Assembly (NCBI GenBank): GCA_964370215.1
Contig: CAYJIM010000001.1
Location: 1 to 64,000 of the forward strand
DNA: 64,000 nucleotides
From: Massiliimalia sp964370215
GTDB taxonomy: Bacteria > Bacillota > Clostridia > Oscillospirales > Ruminococcaceae
Direction of reading: 5' to 3'
Shown here: positions 1 to 7,776 of the stretch, one piece after another
Numbering within the stretch: position 1 is the first letter of the stretch
How the letters are laid out: each line of letters begins with the position of its first letter
Program-made: the position numbers and the translations under genes
Notes under the pieces: generated by a model
What the model was told of the DNA's origin: nothing
The model's database searches: none
What the model saw: only the letters and a program-made list of their open reading frames with translations

Positions 1-788
1 ATGATACGGTGGGATTCCGTCCCGTGTACCAAGACAAGATCCAATGAGAATTCTTCTGAAAGGCGCAGAGCGGTGAAAATATCGTCGGCACGGTGTGCGT
101 GGAAAAATGCCTTCATCTTGCCTTGAAAGAGGGGGCGTAATGCTTCGCATTTGGCATCAAAATCAGGTGGATCAACATTTTCCTGTTTTTTGGCACGCTT
201 TTTGTCCTTATGATATTGCTTTGCTTTTTGCAGTTCCTCGCGTATGAGCGAAGCGATTGCCATCCGTGTCACAGGGGTTTCACCTTTACCGTGATAGGTC
301 GTTTTGGGGTTTTCCCCCAACGCAAACTTCATGCCAATGGCAGGGTGGATCGCCATTTCATCAACATGACAACCAACAGTCTTCATCGCCACCCAACGAC
401 CCGCAATGGGATTGGTGCTACCGGGGCCTGTTAGCACGGTGGTAACACCTGAAAGACGTGCTTCTTCAAAGCAGAAGTCCAGTGGGTTGATACCGTCCAT
501 CGCAGACATTTGAGGAGTGATGGGATCGGTTTCTTCATTGCCGTCATCCCCCTCAAACCCGAGTCCATTCTCCCACATACCGAGGTGGGTATGTGCGTCG
601 ACAAAGCCGGGCAGGATAATAGCACCCTGCAAGTCATGGGTGGGTAGGATATTTGGACAATCGGACATAGCGCCCATTGCCACAATTTTTCCGTCATCAA
701 TTTGCATAAAACCAGGATGAAATTCTAAAAAGGAACCGTCTTCCAATCGTGTCATTGTTTTAATGTGCGCATTTTGCAATAAAATCAT
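1..788 (-). CDS. Amidohydrolase (imidazolonepropionase-like), 3' part outside the window
   Basis: Reading the minus strand from the ATG at 786-788 gives 262 codons with no stop before the window edge, so the C-terminal part is missing. The start follows AAAGGAG with good spacing. The N-terminus is a beta-sandwich typical of the amidohydrolase superfamily, followed by the metal-binding HxH motif in PGFVDAHTHLG (about residues 60-70) and a GVTTVLTGPGS segment, both typical of metal-dependent amidohydrolases of about 390 residues. Such enzymes hydrolyse cyclic amide or amino groups; the substrate cannot be told from what is visible. No clear promoter was found upstream, and it lies downstream of an hxlR gene on the same strand, separated by a hairpin. 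Confidence 0.85.
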   Translation of the reverse strand, partial: MILLQNAHIKTMTRLEDGSFLEFHPGFMQIDDGKIVAMGAMSDCPNILPTHDLQGAIILPGFVDAHTHLGMWENGLGFEGDDGNEETDPITPQMSAMDGINPLDFCFEEARLSGVTTVLTGPGSTNPIAGRWVAMKTVGCHVDEMAIHPAIGMKFALGENPKTTYHGKGETPVTRMAIASLIREELQKAKQYHKDKKRAKKQENVDPPDFDAKCEALRPLFQGKMKAFFHAHRADDIFTALRLSEEFSLDLVLVHGTESHRI

Positions 789-998
789 TGTCGTTCTCCT
801 TTGGCACTGTCGTGTTTCGACAAACTTTGCCATTCTAATATGCTATACTGTGGTTGTAGCAATGAAAGGCGGCAGATGTTTCAAGTATCACCTTTATTTA
901 ACCACAAAATAGGGTTTTTTTCAATAGATGATCTCCCATTCTCGTTGAAAAAATGCGGAAGCCAAAAATTGCTTACCCTTCCATTCTTTCTATCTTTT

Positions 999-1037
999 GA
1001 CAAAGACACCTTGCAGATGCGGCAAGGTGTCTTTGTC
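999..1037 (-). terminator. Perfect 16-bp hairpin downstream of the hxlR gene
   Basis: Two 16-base arms (999-1014 and 1022-1037) are exact reverse complements around a 7-base loop. It sits between the end of the HxlR gene and the amidohydrolase, both on the minus strand, so it probably ends the upstream operon. No strong T-tract follows on either strand, so it may be a weak terminator or an RNA-stabilising hairpin. The rest of 789-1061 shows no gene. Confidence 0.5.
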
Positions 1038-1061
1038 GTGTCAATGGGTACAAAAGGTGTT

Positions 1062-1400
1062 TTAGGATAGTACGTCTTCTGTTGTAGCGTTGTTTTTTTG
1101 ATAGCCAAGACCCCACTCTGCCATGGAATCCAGCACGGGTTGCAAGCTTTGCCCCGTTTCGGTTAATGTATATTCCACACGGGGTGGGACTTCGGCATAG
1201 ACAGTGCGTTGGATGAGACCGTTGGCTTCCATGTCACGCAGTTGTGCCGTCAGCACTTTTTGGGAAACAGCACCAATAGATTGCTTGATTTGTCCGAACC
1301 GCTTGGTACCATCCATGAGGTCTCTTAAAATCAAAACTTTCCATTTGTTTCCAATTAAACTGAGCGTCGTTTCAATCGGGCAAGCAGATAGTAACTGCAT
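1062..1400 (-). CDS. HxlR-family winged-helix transcriptional regulator
   Basis: The product (112 residues from the ATG at 1400; 119 if the TTG at 1421 is used) matches the HxlR family over its whole length. It has the typical CPIETTLSLIGNKWKVLIL opening helix with the conserved Cys, a winged-helix body ending in YTLTETGQSL, and a C-terminal dimerisation helix (MAEWG). HxlR proteins are small DNA-binding regulators, often of redox or electrophile stress. The start is ambiguous: neither candidate has a strong ribosome site. The gene lies just after the DUF815 ATPase gene, so it is probably the last gene of that operon and may control it. The signal it senses is unknown. Confidence 0.85.
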   Translation of the reverse strand: MQLLSACPIETTLSLIGNKWKVLILRDLMDGTKRFGQIKQSIGAVSQKVLTAQLRDMEANGLIQRTVYAEVPPRVEYTLTETGQSLQPVLDSMAEWGLGYQKNNATTEDVLS

Positions 1401-1424
1401 GATAGTTTCACATTCTTTCAAAGG

Positions 1425-2723
1425 TTAAATAATAGGGAGATCTAAGCTAAGTTTTGCTTCCACTTCATCGACAAACTGGGTGGCAACTCTGCCTGAATAA
1501 CTTGCCTTACGTACAGCAAAGGCTTTGGCAGCACGCTGTAGCAATGCACTCTCAACAACTAAGCCACGATCGGCGACAATGGCTTCGACCATTTGTAAAA
1601 ACTCCGGTGGAGTCGGTTTCATAAAGGTCAGCGTCAGCCCGAAACGGTCGGCAAGGGAGGCACTTTCATCACGGGTATCACTGGCATGCAACTCGTTTCC
1701 TTCACGTGCTGAAAAGGTTTCTTTGATGAGGTGACGGCGGTTGGTTGTCGCATAGATACGCACATGCGCTGGCAGTGGCTGTAGCGACCCTTCTAGGACC
1801 GCTTTTAGAGTGTTGAAAGTCGGATCAGTGTCCAGAAATGTCAGATCATCAATGAATAAAATAATGGGGATAGACAGGTCACGCAGTTGATCCACCAATA
1901 TATGCAGATGTAAAATATCCTCTTTGGTGATCTGAATCATCCGCAGTCCTTGATCTGCAAAAGTGGAGAGCATGGCATGTACCAAGGTGGACTTGCCGGT
2001 ACCACGGTCGCCGTATAGCAACACGTTGTTGGCAGGCTTTCCTTTGAGAAAACTCTTGGTATTGTCCACCACACGTTTTTTCTGTAAAGCATACAGTTTA
2101 ATGCTATCGAGATGTACCGTACGTGGATTGGCAATCGGCTGTACTGTTTGATCTTCGGTAAAGTAAAAGGCACGGTATTTGGAAAAGAGTCCGACTCCAT
2201 GCGTGCGATAAAAAGTACTGACCGCTTCTACCGTGAGCGGAATCGGCAGTATCGTTTGATCTGTCACAAAAGACGGCAACATGCCAATGAATGCGGTATG
2301 CTCTGGGTACTGTAGTTGTAGGAGCGCTTTGAATTGATCGCTTGTCAAGGTAGCAAGCGCCGCAATAGTTAAAAGATCCTGTTTTACAGTATCGATCAAT
2401 GCAATCGGCAGGGTAGTAAGGTTGCCTTTCGAAGCCTCTGTCGCAAAAACATGATCAGCGGTAGAGACTTGATCCCACAGCAGTGCTGTCAGATTGCCAC
2501 GGTACTCACTTTGATACAGTGCCTGACAAAAGGTGCTGTACTGTGAGGCTACCTCGTCAAAAGAACGGTGCTGCTGTGCTACCTGACAACAAGTAGCAAA
2601 GTGACAAAAAGTCGGATCGGACAACAATTCACGATAAAGGCAAAGGGTCTGCAAACGCAATGATAGGGTGGACAGGCCGTCCACTTCCATACCGGTATTC
2701 GTCGGGATACACGCTTGACTCAT
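1425..2723 (-). CDS. DUF815-family P-loop ATPase
   Basis: This 432-residue protein has a poorly conserved helical N-terminal half and a C-terminal AAA-type ATPase. A Walker A motif LLYGDRGTGKST lies near residues 237-248, Walker B IILFIDDLTF near 289-298, and sensor-like YATTNRRHL follows. This layout is that of the DUF815 family, found in many bacteria with no firm cellular role. The start ATG follows GGAGG at the very end of the upstream aminotransferase gene, one base away, so the two are translationally linked. The C-terminus (TRDESASLADRFGLTL) is typical of the family. Pairing with an EctB-like aminotransferase is not a textbook arrangement. Confidence 0.82.
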   Translation of the reverse strand: MSQACIPTNTGMEVDGLSTLSLRLQTLCLYRELLSDPTFCHFATCCQVAQQHRSFDEVASQYSTFCQALYQSEYRGNLTALLWDQVSTADHVFATEASKGNLTTLPIALIDTVKQDLLTIAALATLTSDQFKALLQLQYPEHTAFIGMLPSFVTDQTILPIPLTVEAVSTFYRTHGVGLFSKYRAFYFTEDQTVQPIANPRTVHLDSIKLYALQKKRVVDNTKSFLKGKPANNVLLYGDRGTGKSTLVHAMLSTFADQGLRMIQITKEDILHLHILVDQLRDLSIPIILFIDDLTFLDTDPTFNTLKAVLEGSLQPLPAHVRIYATTNRRHLIKETFSAREGNELHASDTRDESASLADRFGLTLTFMKPTPPEFLQMVEAIVADRGLVVESALLQRAAKAFAVRKASYSGRVATQFVDEVEAKLSLDLPII

Positions 2724-2724
2724 A

Positions 2725-3972
2725 CTAATTTGCCTCCGCCAAAGCGACGATGACGGCTTGTTTAATCAGCTGTAAGCCTTCTAGCAACTGCTCGGTTGGA
2801 ATGGTGAGCGGTGGCAGGATCTTCAAGACACAATCGCCACGTCCGGCGCGTTCAATGATCAATCCATTTGCCACACAATGGCGCATAGCAATTTGAGATA
2901 GACTGCTATCAACACCAGAAAAGTCAATACCCCAGATCATACCAAGCCCTCGTGCGGTCAAGCGGCTATCGAGTGGCAGAATTTCGTTTTCTAAAAATTC
3001 TTTGATGACAGCCTCTTTGGTTACAACCATTTGCGGTAGGTTGTGTTCTTGATAGTAGCGCAATCCTGCCGCCGCACCAACAAAAGCAAGCTGATTGCCA
3101 CGGAAGGTACCATTGTGCTCTGCAGGACGGAAAATATCCAATTCAGGACGGATCAACAATACCGACATTGGCAAACCAAATCCACTCAAAGATTTTGATA
3201 GAACCACAAAATCAGGTAGGATTCCTGCACGTTCAAAGGAGAAAAAGTTTCCGGTTCTGCAAACACCAACTTGGATGTCATCACAGATCATCAAAATATC
3301 ATGTTCATCGCAGATGGCACGCAGTTCTTGAAGCCATTCGATCGTAGCGACATTGATGCCTCCTTCGGCTTGTATTGTTTCCAGCACAATCGCCGCAGGC
3401 TTGTCTACACCGGAATGATCATCTTCTAAAATAGACCGCAGGTATTGTACAGACCATTGGTTGCAGTAAGGTACAAAGGTGACGTTTTGTAAAGAAACCC
3501 CGGCCCCTGTTCGGCTAAAAGTGTCGCTGGTCAAAGCAAGGCTTCCTAAGGTCATCCCGTGAAACGCACCCGAAAAAGCAATGATATTTTGGCGGTTTTT
3601 ATTTTTTCGTGCCAACTTCAATGCCGCTTCTACCGCGTTGGTGCCGGTAGAGCCACAAAACATCATCTTGTAGTCGAGGTTTTTAGGTTTCAAAACAACC
3701 TCTTCAAAGGTGGTCAAAAAGTCTTCTTTGGCAGCGGTGTACATATCGAGTGCATGGATGATGCGGTCTTCACTCAAATAGTCCAAAATTGCCGCTTTGA
3801 TATCGGGGTTGTTGTGCCCGTAGTTCATCGCACCTGCACCGGCAAAAAAGTCCAAGTATCGCTTACCGTCCTCTGAAAAGAGCTCGGCGTTTTTTGCCCC
3901 TACCCAAGAGACGGGGAAATTTCTACAATAAGAACGCACCTCGGATTCACGGCGCTCGAAAATATCAAACAT
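2725..3972 (-). CDS. EctB-like diaminobutyrate--2-oxoglutarate aminotransferase
   Basis: A class III PLP-dependent aminotransferase of 415 residues. Seen motifs are YLDFFAGAGAMNYGHNNP near the N-terminus, the PLP-phosphate contact GSTGTNAVEAALKLAR, AFHGMTLGSLALT, the cofactor Asp in MICDDIQVGVCRTG, and the Schiff-base Lys in VVLSKSLSGFG near residue 260. The spacing and wording match EctB, which makes L-2,4-diaminobutyrate from aspartate semialdehyde with glutamate as donor. I place the start at 3972 because GGAG lies 7 bases upstream and a TATAAT promoter lies inside the longer frame that begins at 4134, which rules that frame out. No ectA or ectC is nearby, so ectoine synthesis is not implied; the product may feed another diaminobutyrate pathway. 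Confidence 0.85.
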   Translation of the reverse strand: MFDIFERRESEVRSYCRNFPVSWVGAKNAELFSEDGKRYLDFFAGAGAMNYGHNNPDIKAAILDYLSEDRIIHALDMYTAAKEDFLTTFEEVVLKPKNLDYKMMFCGSTGTNAVEAALKLARKNKNRQNIIAFSGAFHGMTLGSLALTSDTFSRTGAGVSLQNVTFVPYCNQWSVQYLRSILEDDHSGVDKPAAIVLETIQAEGGINVATIEWLQELRAICDEHDILMICDDIQVGVCRTGNFFSFERAGILPDFVVLSKSLSGFGLPMSVLLIRPELDIFRPAEHNGTFRGNQLAFVGAAAGLRYYQEHNLPQMVVTKEAVIKEFLENEILPLDSRLTARGLGMIWGIDFSGVDSSLSQIAMRHCVANGLIIERAGRGDCVLKILPPLTIPTEQLLEGLQLIKQAVIVALAEAN

Positions 3973-3992
3973 GGTATAACTCCAATCTGCCA

Positions 3993-4041
3993 TCCTCGTA
4001 TGGCAAAAAAATAGTTGCAATGGAGTCGTCACATACGAGGA
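3993..4041 (-). promoter_or_regulatory. 5'-leader hairpin ahead of the EctB-like gene
   Basis: Arms TCCTCGTATG (3993-4002) and CATACGAGGA (4032-4041) are exact reverse complements, 29 bases apart, within the roughly 100-base leader between the promoter and the ribosome site of the aminotransferase. It ends 10 bases upstream of the GGAG. It could be a regulatory leader structure; no known riboswitch class was recognised. Confidence 0.4.
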
Positions 4042-4078
4042 AGTGTCAGGGTGTGACAAACCACTGCATATAAAATCT

Positions 4079-4107
4079 ATTATAGCTTGTTTTGCAAGGA
4101 AAGGCAA
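4079..4107 (-). promoter_or_regulatory. Sigma-A promoter of the EctB-like/DUF815/hxlR operon
   Basis: On the minus strand TTGCCT (4102-4107) and TATAAT (4079-4084) are 17 bases apart. The predicted start near 4072 gives a leader of about 100 bases before the ATG at 3972. Confidence 0.65.
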
Positions 4108-4141
4108 GGGGGAAAATGTGTTTTTGTGTGACATTTATTGC

Positions 4142-4238
4142 AAAAGAAAAAGGAAGTATTGTTTTGCAACAAACCCCAAAAGCTAGATCTAAAAATCTAA
4201 CAATTGGGGTAGTGGCGAAGATACTTCCTTTTTCTTTT
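4142..4238. repeat. 97-base nested inverted repeat (terminator or small mobile remnant)
   Basis: Outer arms of 18 bases (4142-4159 and 4221-4238) are perfect reverse complements; ACCCCAA (4173-4179) pairs with TTGGGGT (4204-4210), and TAGAT (4184-4188) with ATCTA (4195-4199). The outer arm is rich in A on one side and T on the other, so it can end transcription of the chemotaxis gene that stops at 4252. The long three-tier fold is more than a simple terminator needs. Confidence 0.55.
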
Positions 4239-4251
4239 TGATGTTATAGCG

Positions 4252-5946
4252 TTATTGGGCACTGCCATTCAGTTTAAATTCTGAAACCAAATTGGTCATA
4301 TGATCAGCATAACCTTTTAGCTTGGTGCTAATTTGCGTGCTTTCTACACTATTGGTTTGGTTTGCCTGCACGACATCGGAAATTTGAATGACTTCACTTT
4401 GAACGGCGCCAATAGAAGTGATTTGTTTTGTAGTGGAATCATTGATTTTTTCAATGGACGAAGAAATGTCGTTGGTGCTGGAAAGGACATCGTCAAGAGC
4501 CTGTGCAACACTCTGTGCAATTTTTTCACCATATTGAACGGCGTCAGCAGAATTGTCAATGAGCGAAGCTGTTTGCTTTGCAGCCTCGCTGCTCTTGGTA
4601 GCAAGGTTTCGCACCTCGTCCGCAACAACGGCAAAGCCTTTTCCGGCAGACCCTGCTCTTGCCGCTTCCACCGCTGCATTGAGTGCCAAAATATTGGTTT
4701 GGAAAGAGATGTCCTCAATAGTTGTAATGATACGTTGAATTTCGACGGAGAATTTAGAAATTTGCGACATCGCGTCAATCATTTTTTGGACCCGATCATC
4801 GATGGTATCAATATCACCAGACATTTGGCCGGCAAGTTTTACCGATGCTTGTGCTTCTTCAGCACTATCTTGAATTTCCGTCGTGATATTAGTGAGCAAA
4901 GAAGAAAGCTCTTCAATAGAAGTTGCTTGTTGTGTAACCCCTTGTTCCAATGTTTGTGCATGCGCATAGATGCTTTGGGATTCAACCGATACATGATCTG
5001 CAGCAACGATAATATCTTGTAATACATTGTTGTTGGAAATCACCATAGAACGTAAACTTGTCGCCAACGTGTCCTGTGCGGACTTGACAGGGACATCGAC
5101 CTGATAATTTTTTGCAGCAAGAGAATTGGTGATAGAGGAGTAGACTGTGAGCATCTTTGTCAACTCTTTCATTTCTTTTGCAATGGCACCGACTTCATCT
5201 CCTGTCAGTAGATTGCTCGGGATTTCAATGCTGGTATTGCCTGTATCAACAATGTCTAATACCGTCTTTTTCAAAGAAACCAACTGCTCATTCATGGCAC
5301 GCTCAAATGTTTTGATCAACACAATCAATACAAGGATGACAAAGAAAGCAAGGCCAGCACCGGCAAGAGAGACGATCTGTACGGTCATGGTGTTACTCGC
5401 AGCAACGGTATCCATAATCGTTTTTTCTTCGTCTAAAAATACCGCAATGTCTCCAAAAAAATCTGTTGCAACAGGGGTGACACTACGCAGTGCAGCCAAG
5501 GCTTCAGCATCCTTGCCGCCGTCATTTTTAAGATCGGCAGAAAGAATCATACTATCTTTATATTGATTTTTGCTATCAATAATTGAAGCAAAGGTCGCTG
5601 CGCGCTCTCCCTCAAGTTTTGTCAAAAAAGTATCCATTTGCGTGTCTAAACTATCAAAATAGTTGAGGTATTTGTCATATAAATCCATGCGAAGTGCTTC
5701 ATCTTCTTGCAATAAAATATCACGGCCGGTGACACGACACAGGTACATGGTTTCGATGATTTCATGTAGATCATCGGTGTTTTGTACGTTTTGTGTCAAA
5801 AGACTGTTGGACAATGAGTTTACGGTCAATAGCGATGCGATTGATAAAACAGCCATCAAGACCACCAAAATACAGGTGATGACCTGTGTTGGGATCAACT
5901 TTTTACTCATGGCCGCATTGACCAACCAAAGTTTGTAATTCTTCAT
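4252..5946 (-). CDS. Methyl-accepting chemotaxis protein
   Basis: A 564-residue transmembrane receptor. A first membrane helix lies near residues 18-42, followed by a helical extracellular sensor of about 145 residues (four-helix-bundle type), a second helix near 185-212, a HAMP-like linker, and a long cytoplasmic coiled coil. The signalling tip contains the family hallmark FQTNILALNAAVEAARAGS and GKGFAVVADEVRNLA. It would relay a signal to CheA/CheW and flagellar motors; the ligand is unknown. It is a single-gene unit with its own promoter. No che or fla genes are in the window. Confidence 0.95.
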   Translation of the reverse strand: MKNYKLWLVNAAMSKKLIPTQVITCILVVLMAVLSIASLLTVNSLSNSLLTQNVQNTDDLHEIIETMYLCRVTGRDILLQEDEALRMDLYDKYLNYFDSLDTQMDTFLTKLEGERAATFASIIDSKNQYKDSMILSADLKNDGGKDAEALAALRSVTPVATDFFGDIAVFLDEEKTIMDTVAASNTMTVQIVSLAGAGLAFFVILVLIVLIKTFERAMNEQLVSLKKTVLDIVDTGNTSIEIPSNLLTGDEVGAIAKEMKELTKMLTVYSSITNSLAAKNYQVDVPVKSAQDTLATSLRSMVISNNNVLQDIIVAADHVSVESQSIYAHAQTLEQGVTQQATSIEELSSLLTNITTEIQDSAEEAQASVKLAGQMSGDIDTIDDRVQKMIDAMSQISKFSVEIQRIITTIEDISFQTNILALNAAVEAARAGSAGKGFAVVADEVRNLATKSSEAAKQTASLIDNSADAVQYGEKIAQSVAQALDDVLSSTNDISSSIEKINDSTTKQITSIGAVQSEVIQISDVVQANQTNSVESTQISTKLKGYADHMTNLVSEFKLNGSAQ

Positions 5947-6017
5947 AAAAATCCTCCATTTTCAATACTTTGATGAATTTGTCTTGGTGCTATCAAAATT
6001 CGTGATTTAATAACTAA

Positions 6018-6046
6018 ATTATAACATAATGTTTTATCTTTTTCAA
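6018..6046 (-). promoter_or_regulatory. Promoter of the chemotaxis receptor gene
   Basis: Minus-strand TTGAAA (6041-6046) and TATAAT (6018-6023) are 17 bases apart, about 70 bases upstream of the ATG at 5946, which is itself preceded by GGAGG. Confidence 0.7.
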
Positions 6047-6136
6047 TTAAATTCTTCTAAAAAAGATAAAATAGTCCACATATTACATAATCTTACAGTC
6101 AACTATTTGAAAAGAAGAGAAATCTTGACAGAACGT

Positions 6137-6180
6137 ACCCCCCATAGAAAAGAAGGAGTTCCTTCTTTTCTATGGGGGGT
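6137..6180 (-). terminator. 21-bp hairpin at the end of the arsenic operon
   Basis: Two 21-base arms (6137-6157 and 6160-6180), C/G-rich at the base, are exact reverse complements with only two bases between them. It lies 10 bases past the acr3 stop. No T-tract follows on the minus strand, so it may act partly as a 3'-end stabiliser. Confidence 0.55.
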
Positions 6181-6190
6181 GATTTTGATA

Positions 6191-7258
6191 TTATACTTTT
6201 TGGTTGGCAGGGAAGAGGTGTTTTGTCTTATTTGCAAATCGGACAAGCATCAGCATGACAGGTACTTCTACCAGAACGCCTACAATCGTTGCGAGTGCCA
6301 CCGGACTGTCGGCACCAAACAGGGCAATGGCAACAGCAACCGATAACTCAAAGAAGTTGGATGCACCGATCATGCCGGCAGGTGCTGCAATGTCATGCGG
6401 TAATTTCATCGCTTTTGCACCAATGTAGGCGATGCCAAAGATCAACACTGTTTGTAGGATGAGTGGGACTGCAATCAATACGATGTGCAGTGGGTTTTCC
6501 AAGATCACCTCACCCTGTGTCGAGAAAATGATGGTCAAGGTCAGTAGCAACCCGATGATGGTAATATTAGAAAATTTGGGAATGAATGTTTTTTCTAAAT
6601 AGTCTACACCTTTTTGTTTGGTGATGATTGTTCTTGTCAAAATCCCACCCGCAAGTGGAATGACCACAAAGAGTACGACCGATAAAATCAAGGTGTCCCA
6701 TGGAATGGTAATACCGGTCATACCGAGCAAAAACGCCACGATAGGAGTAAAAGCGATCAGAATGATCAGGTCATTGGTGGCGACCTGTACTACGGTATAA
6801 GCGGGGTTTCCTTTGGTCAGGTGACTCCAGACAAAGACCATCGCAGTACAGGGAGCAGCACCGAGTAGTACCGCACCGGCAAGGTAGTCTGTTGCAAGAT
6901 CGGTGGTGATAAAGCCTTTGAATAGCACAAAGAAAAAGAGCCACGCAATCCCGAACATGGTGAATGGTTTGATCAGCCAGTTGACCACCCAAGTGAGAAA
7001 TAAACCTTTTGGATTTTTACCAACATTTTTGATGCTTTGAAAATCAACTTTCAGCATCATTGGGTAGATCATGAGCCAAATCAAAAGGGCAATGGGGATG
7101 GATACGTTGGCAAATTCCAATGTGCCCAAAAATTCTGGGATGAACGGCAAGAATTGTCCGATCAGTACACCGGCAACCATACAGAGCACAACCCAGAGGG
7201 TCAAATAACGTTCAAAAAAGCCAATGCCGGATGTTTTTTGTTGTTTCATAATAATCAA
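6191..7258 (-). CDS. acr3: ACR3-family arsenite efflux permease
   Basis: A 355-residue, very hydrophobic protein with about ten membrane helices. The N-terminal FFERYLTLWVVLCMVAGVLIG, the segment PMMLKVDF, the conserved Cys in APCTAMVFVWSHLTKG near residue 136 and VQVATNDLIILIAF are hallmarks of ACR3 (arsenical-resistance-3) carriers, which export As(III) with proton counterflow. It is the last gene of a five-gene operon led by arsR. The start may be at 7258 or at the Met three codons later. Assignment to arsenite rather than antimonite rests on family knowledge. Confidence 0.95.
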   Translation of the reverse strand: MIIMKQQKTSGIGFFERYLTLWVVLCMVAGVLIGQFLPFIPEFLGTLEFANVSIPIALLIWLMIYPMMLKVDFQSIKNVGKNPKGLFLTWVVNWLIKPFTMFGIAWLFFFVLFKGFITTDLATDYLAGAVLLGAAPCTAMVFVWSHLTKGNPAYTVVQVATNDLIILIAFTPIVAFLLGMTGITIPWDTLILSVVLFVVIPLAGGILTRTIITKQKGVDYLEKTFIPKFSNITIIGLLLTLTIIFSTQGEVILENPLHIVLIAVPLILQTVLIFGIAYIGAKAMKLPHDIAAPAGMIGASNFFELSVAVAIALFGADSPVALATIVGVLVEVPVMLMLVRFANKTKHLFPANQKV

Positions 7259-7282
7259 TAACTCCTATTAGGTCGATGTTTC

Positions 7283-7723
7283 TTAGATGACTTTTTGTAA
7301 AAGGACAACCACTTCGGCGGGCTTTAATACTTTACCGACCGATACAACTTTGTCGTTGATAACCAGTGCAGGGGTGGACATGACACCAAAGGTGGCAATT
7401 TGAGTAAAGTCAGTGACATGCTCGATGGGGTAATCTTTGCCAAGTTCAGTACAAGCAGCTTTGACTGCCGCTTCCAAATCATTGCATTTTTTACAACCAG
7501 AGCCCAATACTTTAAGGACAACACTACCCTCTGCGGTCAGTGCTTCTGCTGCCGCCTTGCTTGCTGCAATTTCCGATGGGGTACACATCCCACCGCAAGC
7601 GCAAGGCACTTTTTCTTCCTCTTGTGGTGCAGTGTTACAGCCACAGCCTTGTGTTTGTGCAGTAGCGTTGCAACCGCAACCTGCTTCTGCTTTTTTCTTC
7701 TTACCAAATCCAAATAAATTCAT
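7283..7723 (-). CDS. Thioredoxin-like redox protein with Cys-rich N-terminus
   Basis: I start it at 7723, where AAGGAGG lies 8 bases upstream of MNLFGFGKKKK; the product has 146 residues. Residues 16-47 hold a Cys-rich tract (CGCN twice, then CACGGMC) that could bind a soft metal. Residues 68-146 form a small thioredoxin fold of the 'thioredoxin_3/redox-active disulfide protein 2' type with the active-site pair in GSGCKKCND (C77, C80) and a cis-Pro segment STPALVIN. Its place between the CoA-disulfide-reductase-like gene and acr3 suggests it passes electrons in arsenic handling. That role is inferred. Confidence 0.88.
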   Translation of the reverse strand: MNLFGFGKKKKAEAGCGCNATAQTQGCGCNTAPQEEEKVPCACGGMCTPSEIAASKAAAEALTAEGSVVLKVLGSGCKKCNDLEAAVKAACTELGKDYPIEHVTDFTQIATFGVMSTPALVINDKVVSVGKVLKPAEVVVLLQKVI

Positions 7724-7776
7724 CCTGATATCCTCCTTAAAATGATAGATGTTTATGAAAAAGCAAGTGGTTGACA

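Noticed and set aside
3973..4134. N-terminal extension of the EctB-like protein
   Set aside because: A consensus promoter and a leader hairpin lie in this stretch, and the ATG at 3972 has a proper ribosome site.
4333..5022. 229-codon open frame on the plus strand inside the chemotaxis gene
   Set aside because: Shadow of a well-conserved MCP signalling domain; Cys/Arg/Asn-rich with no known motif.
6029..6346. Open frame on the plus strand across the arsenic terminator
   Set aside because: It runs through the 21-bp hairpin into the antisense of acr3 and carries no recognisable domain.
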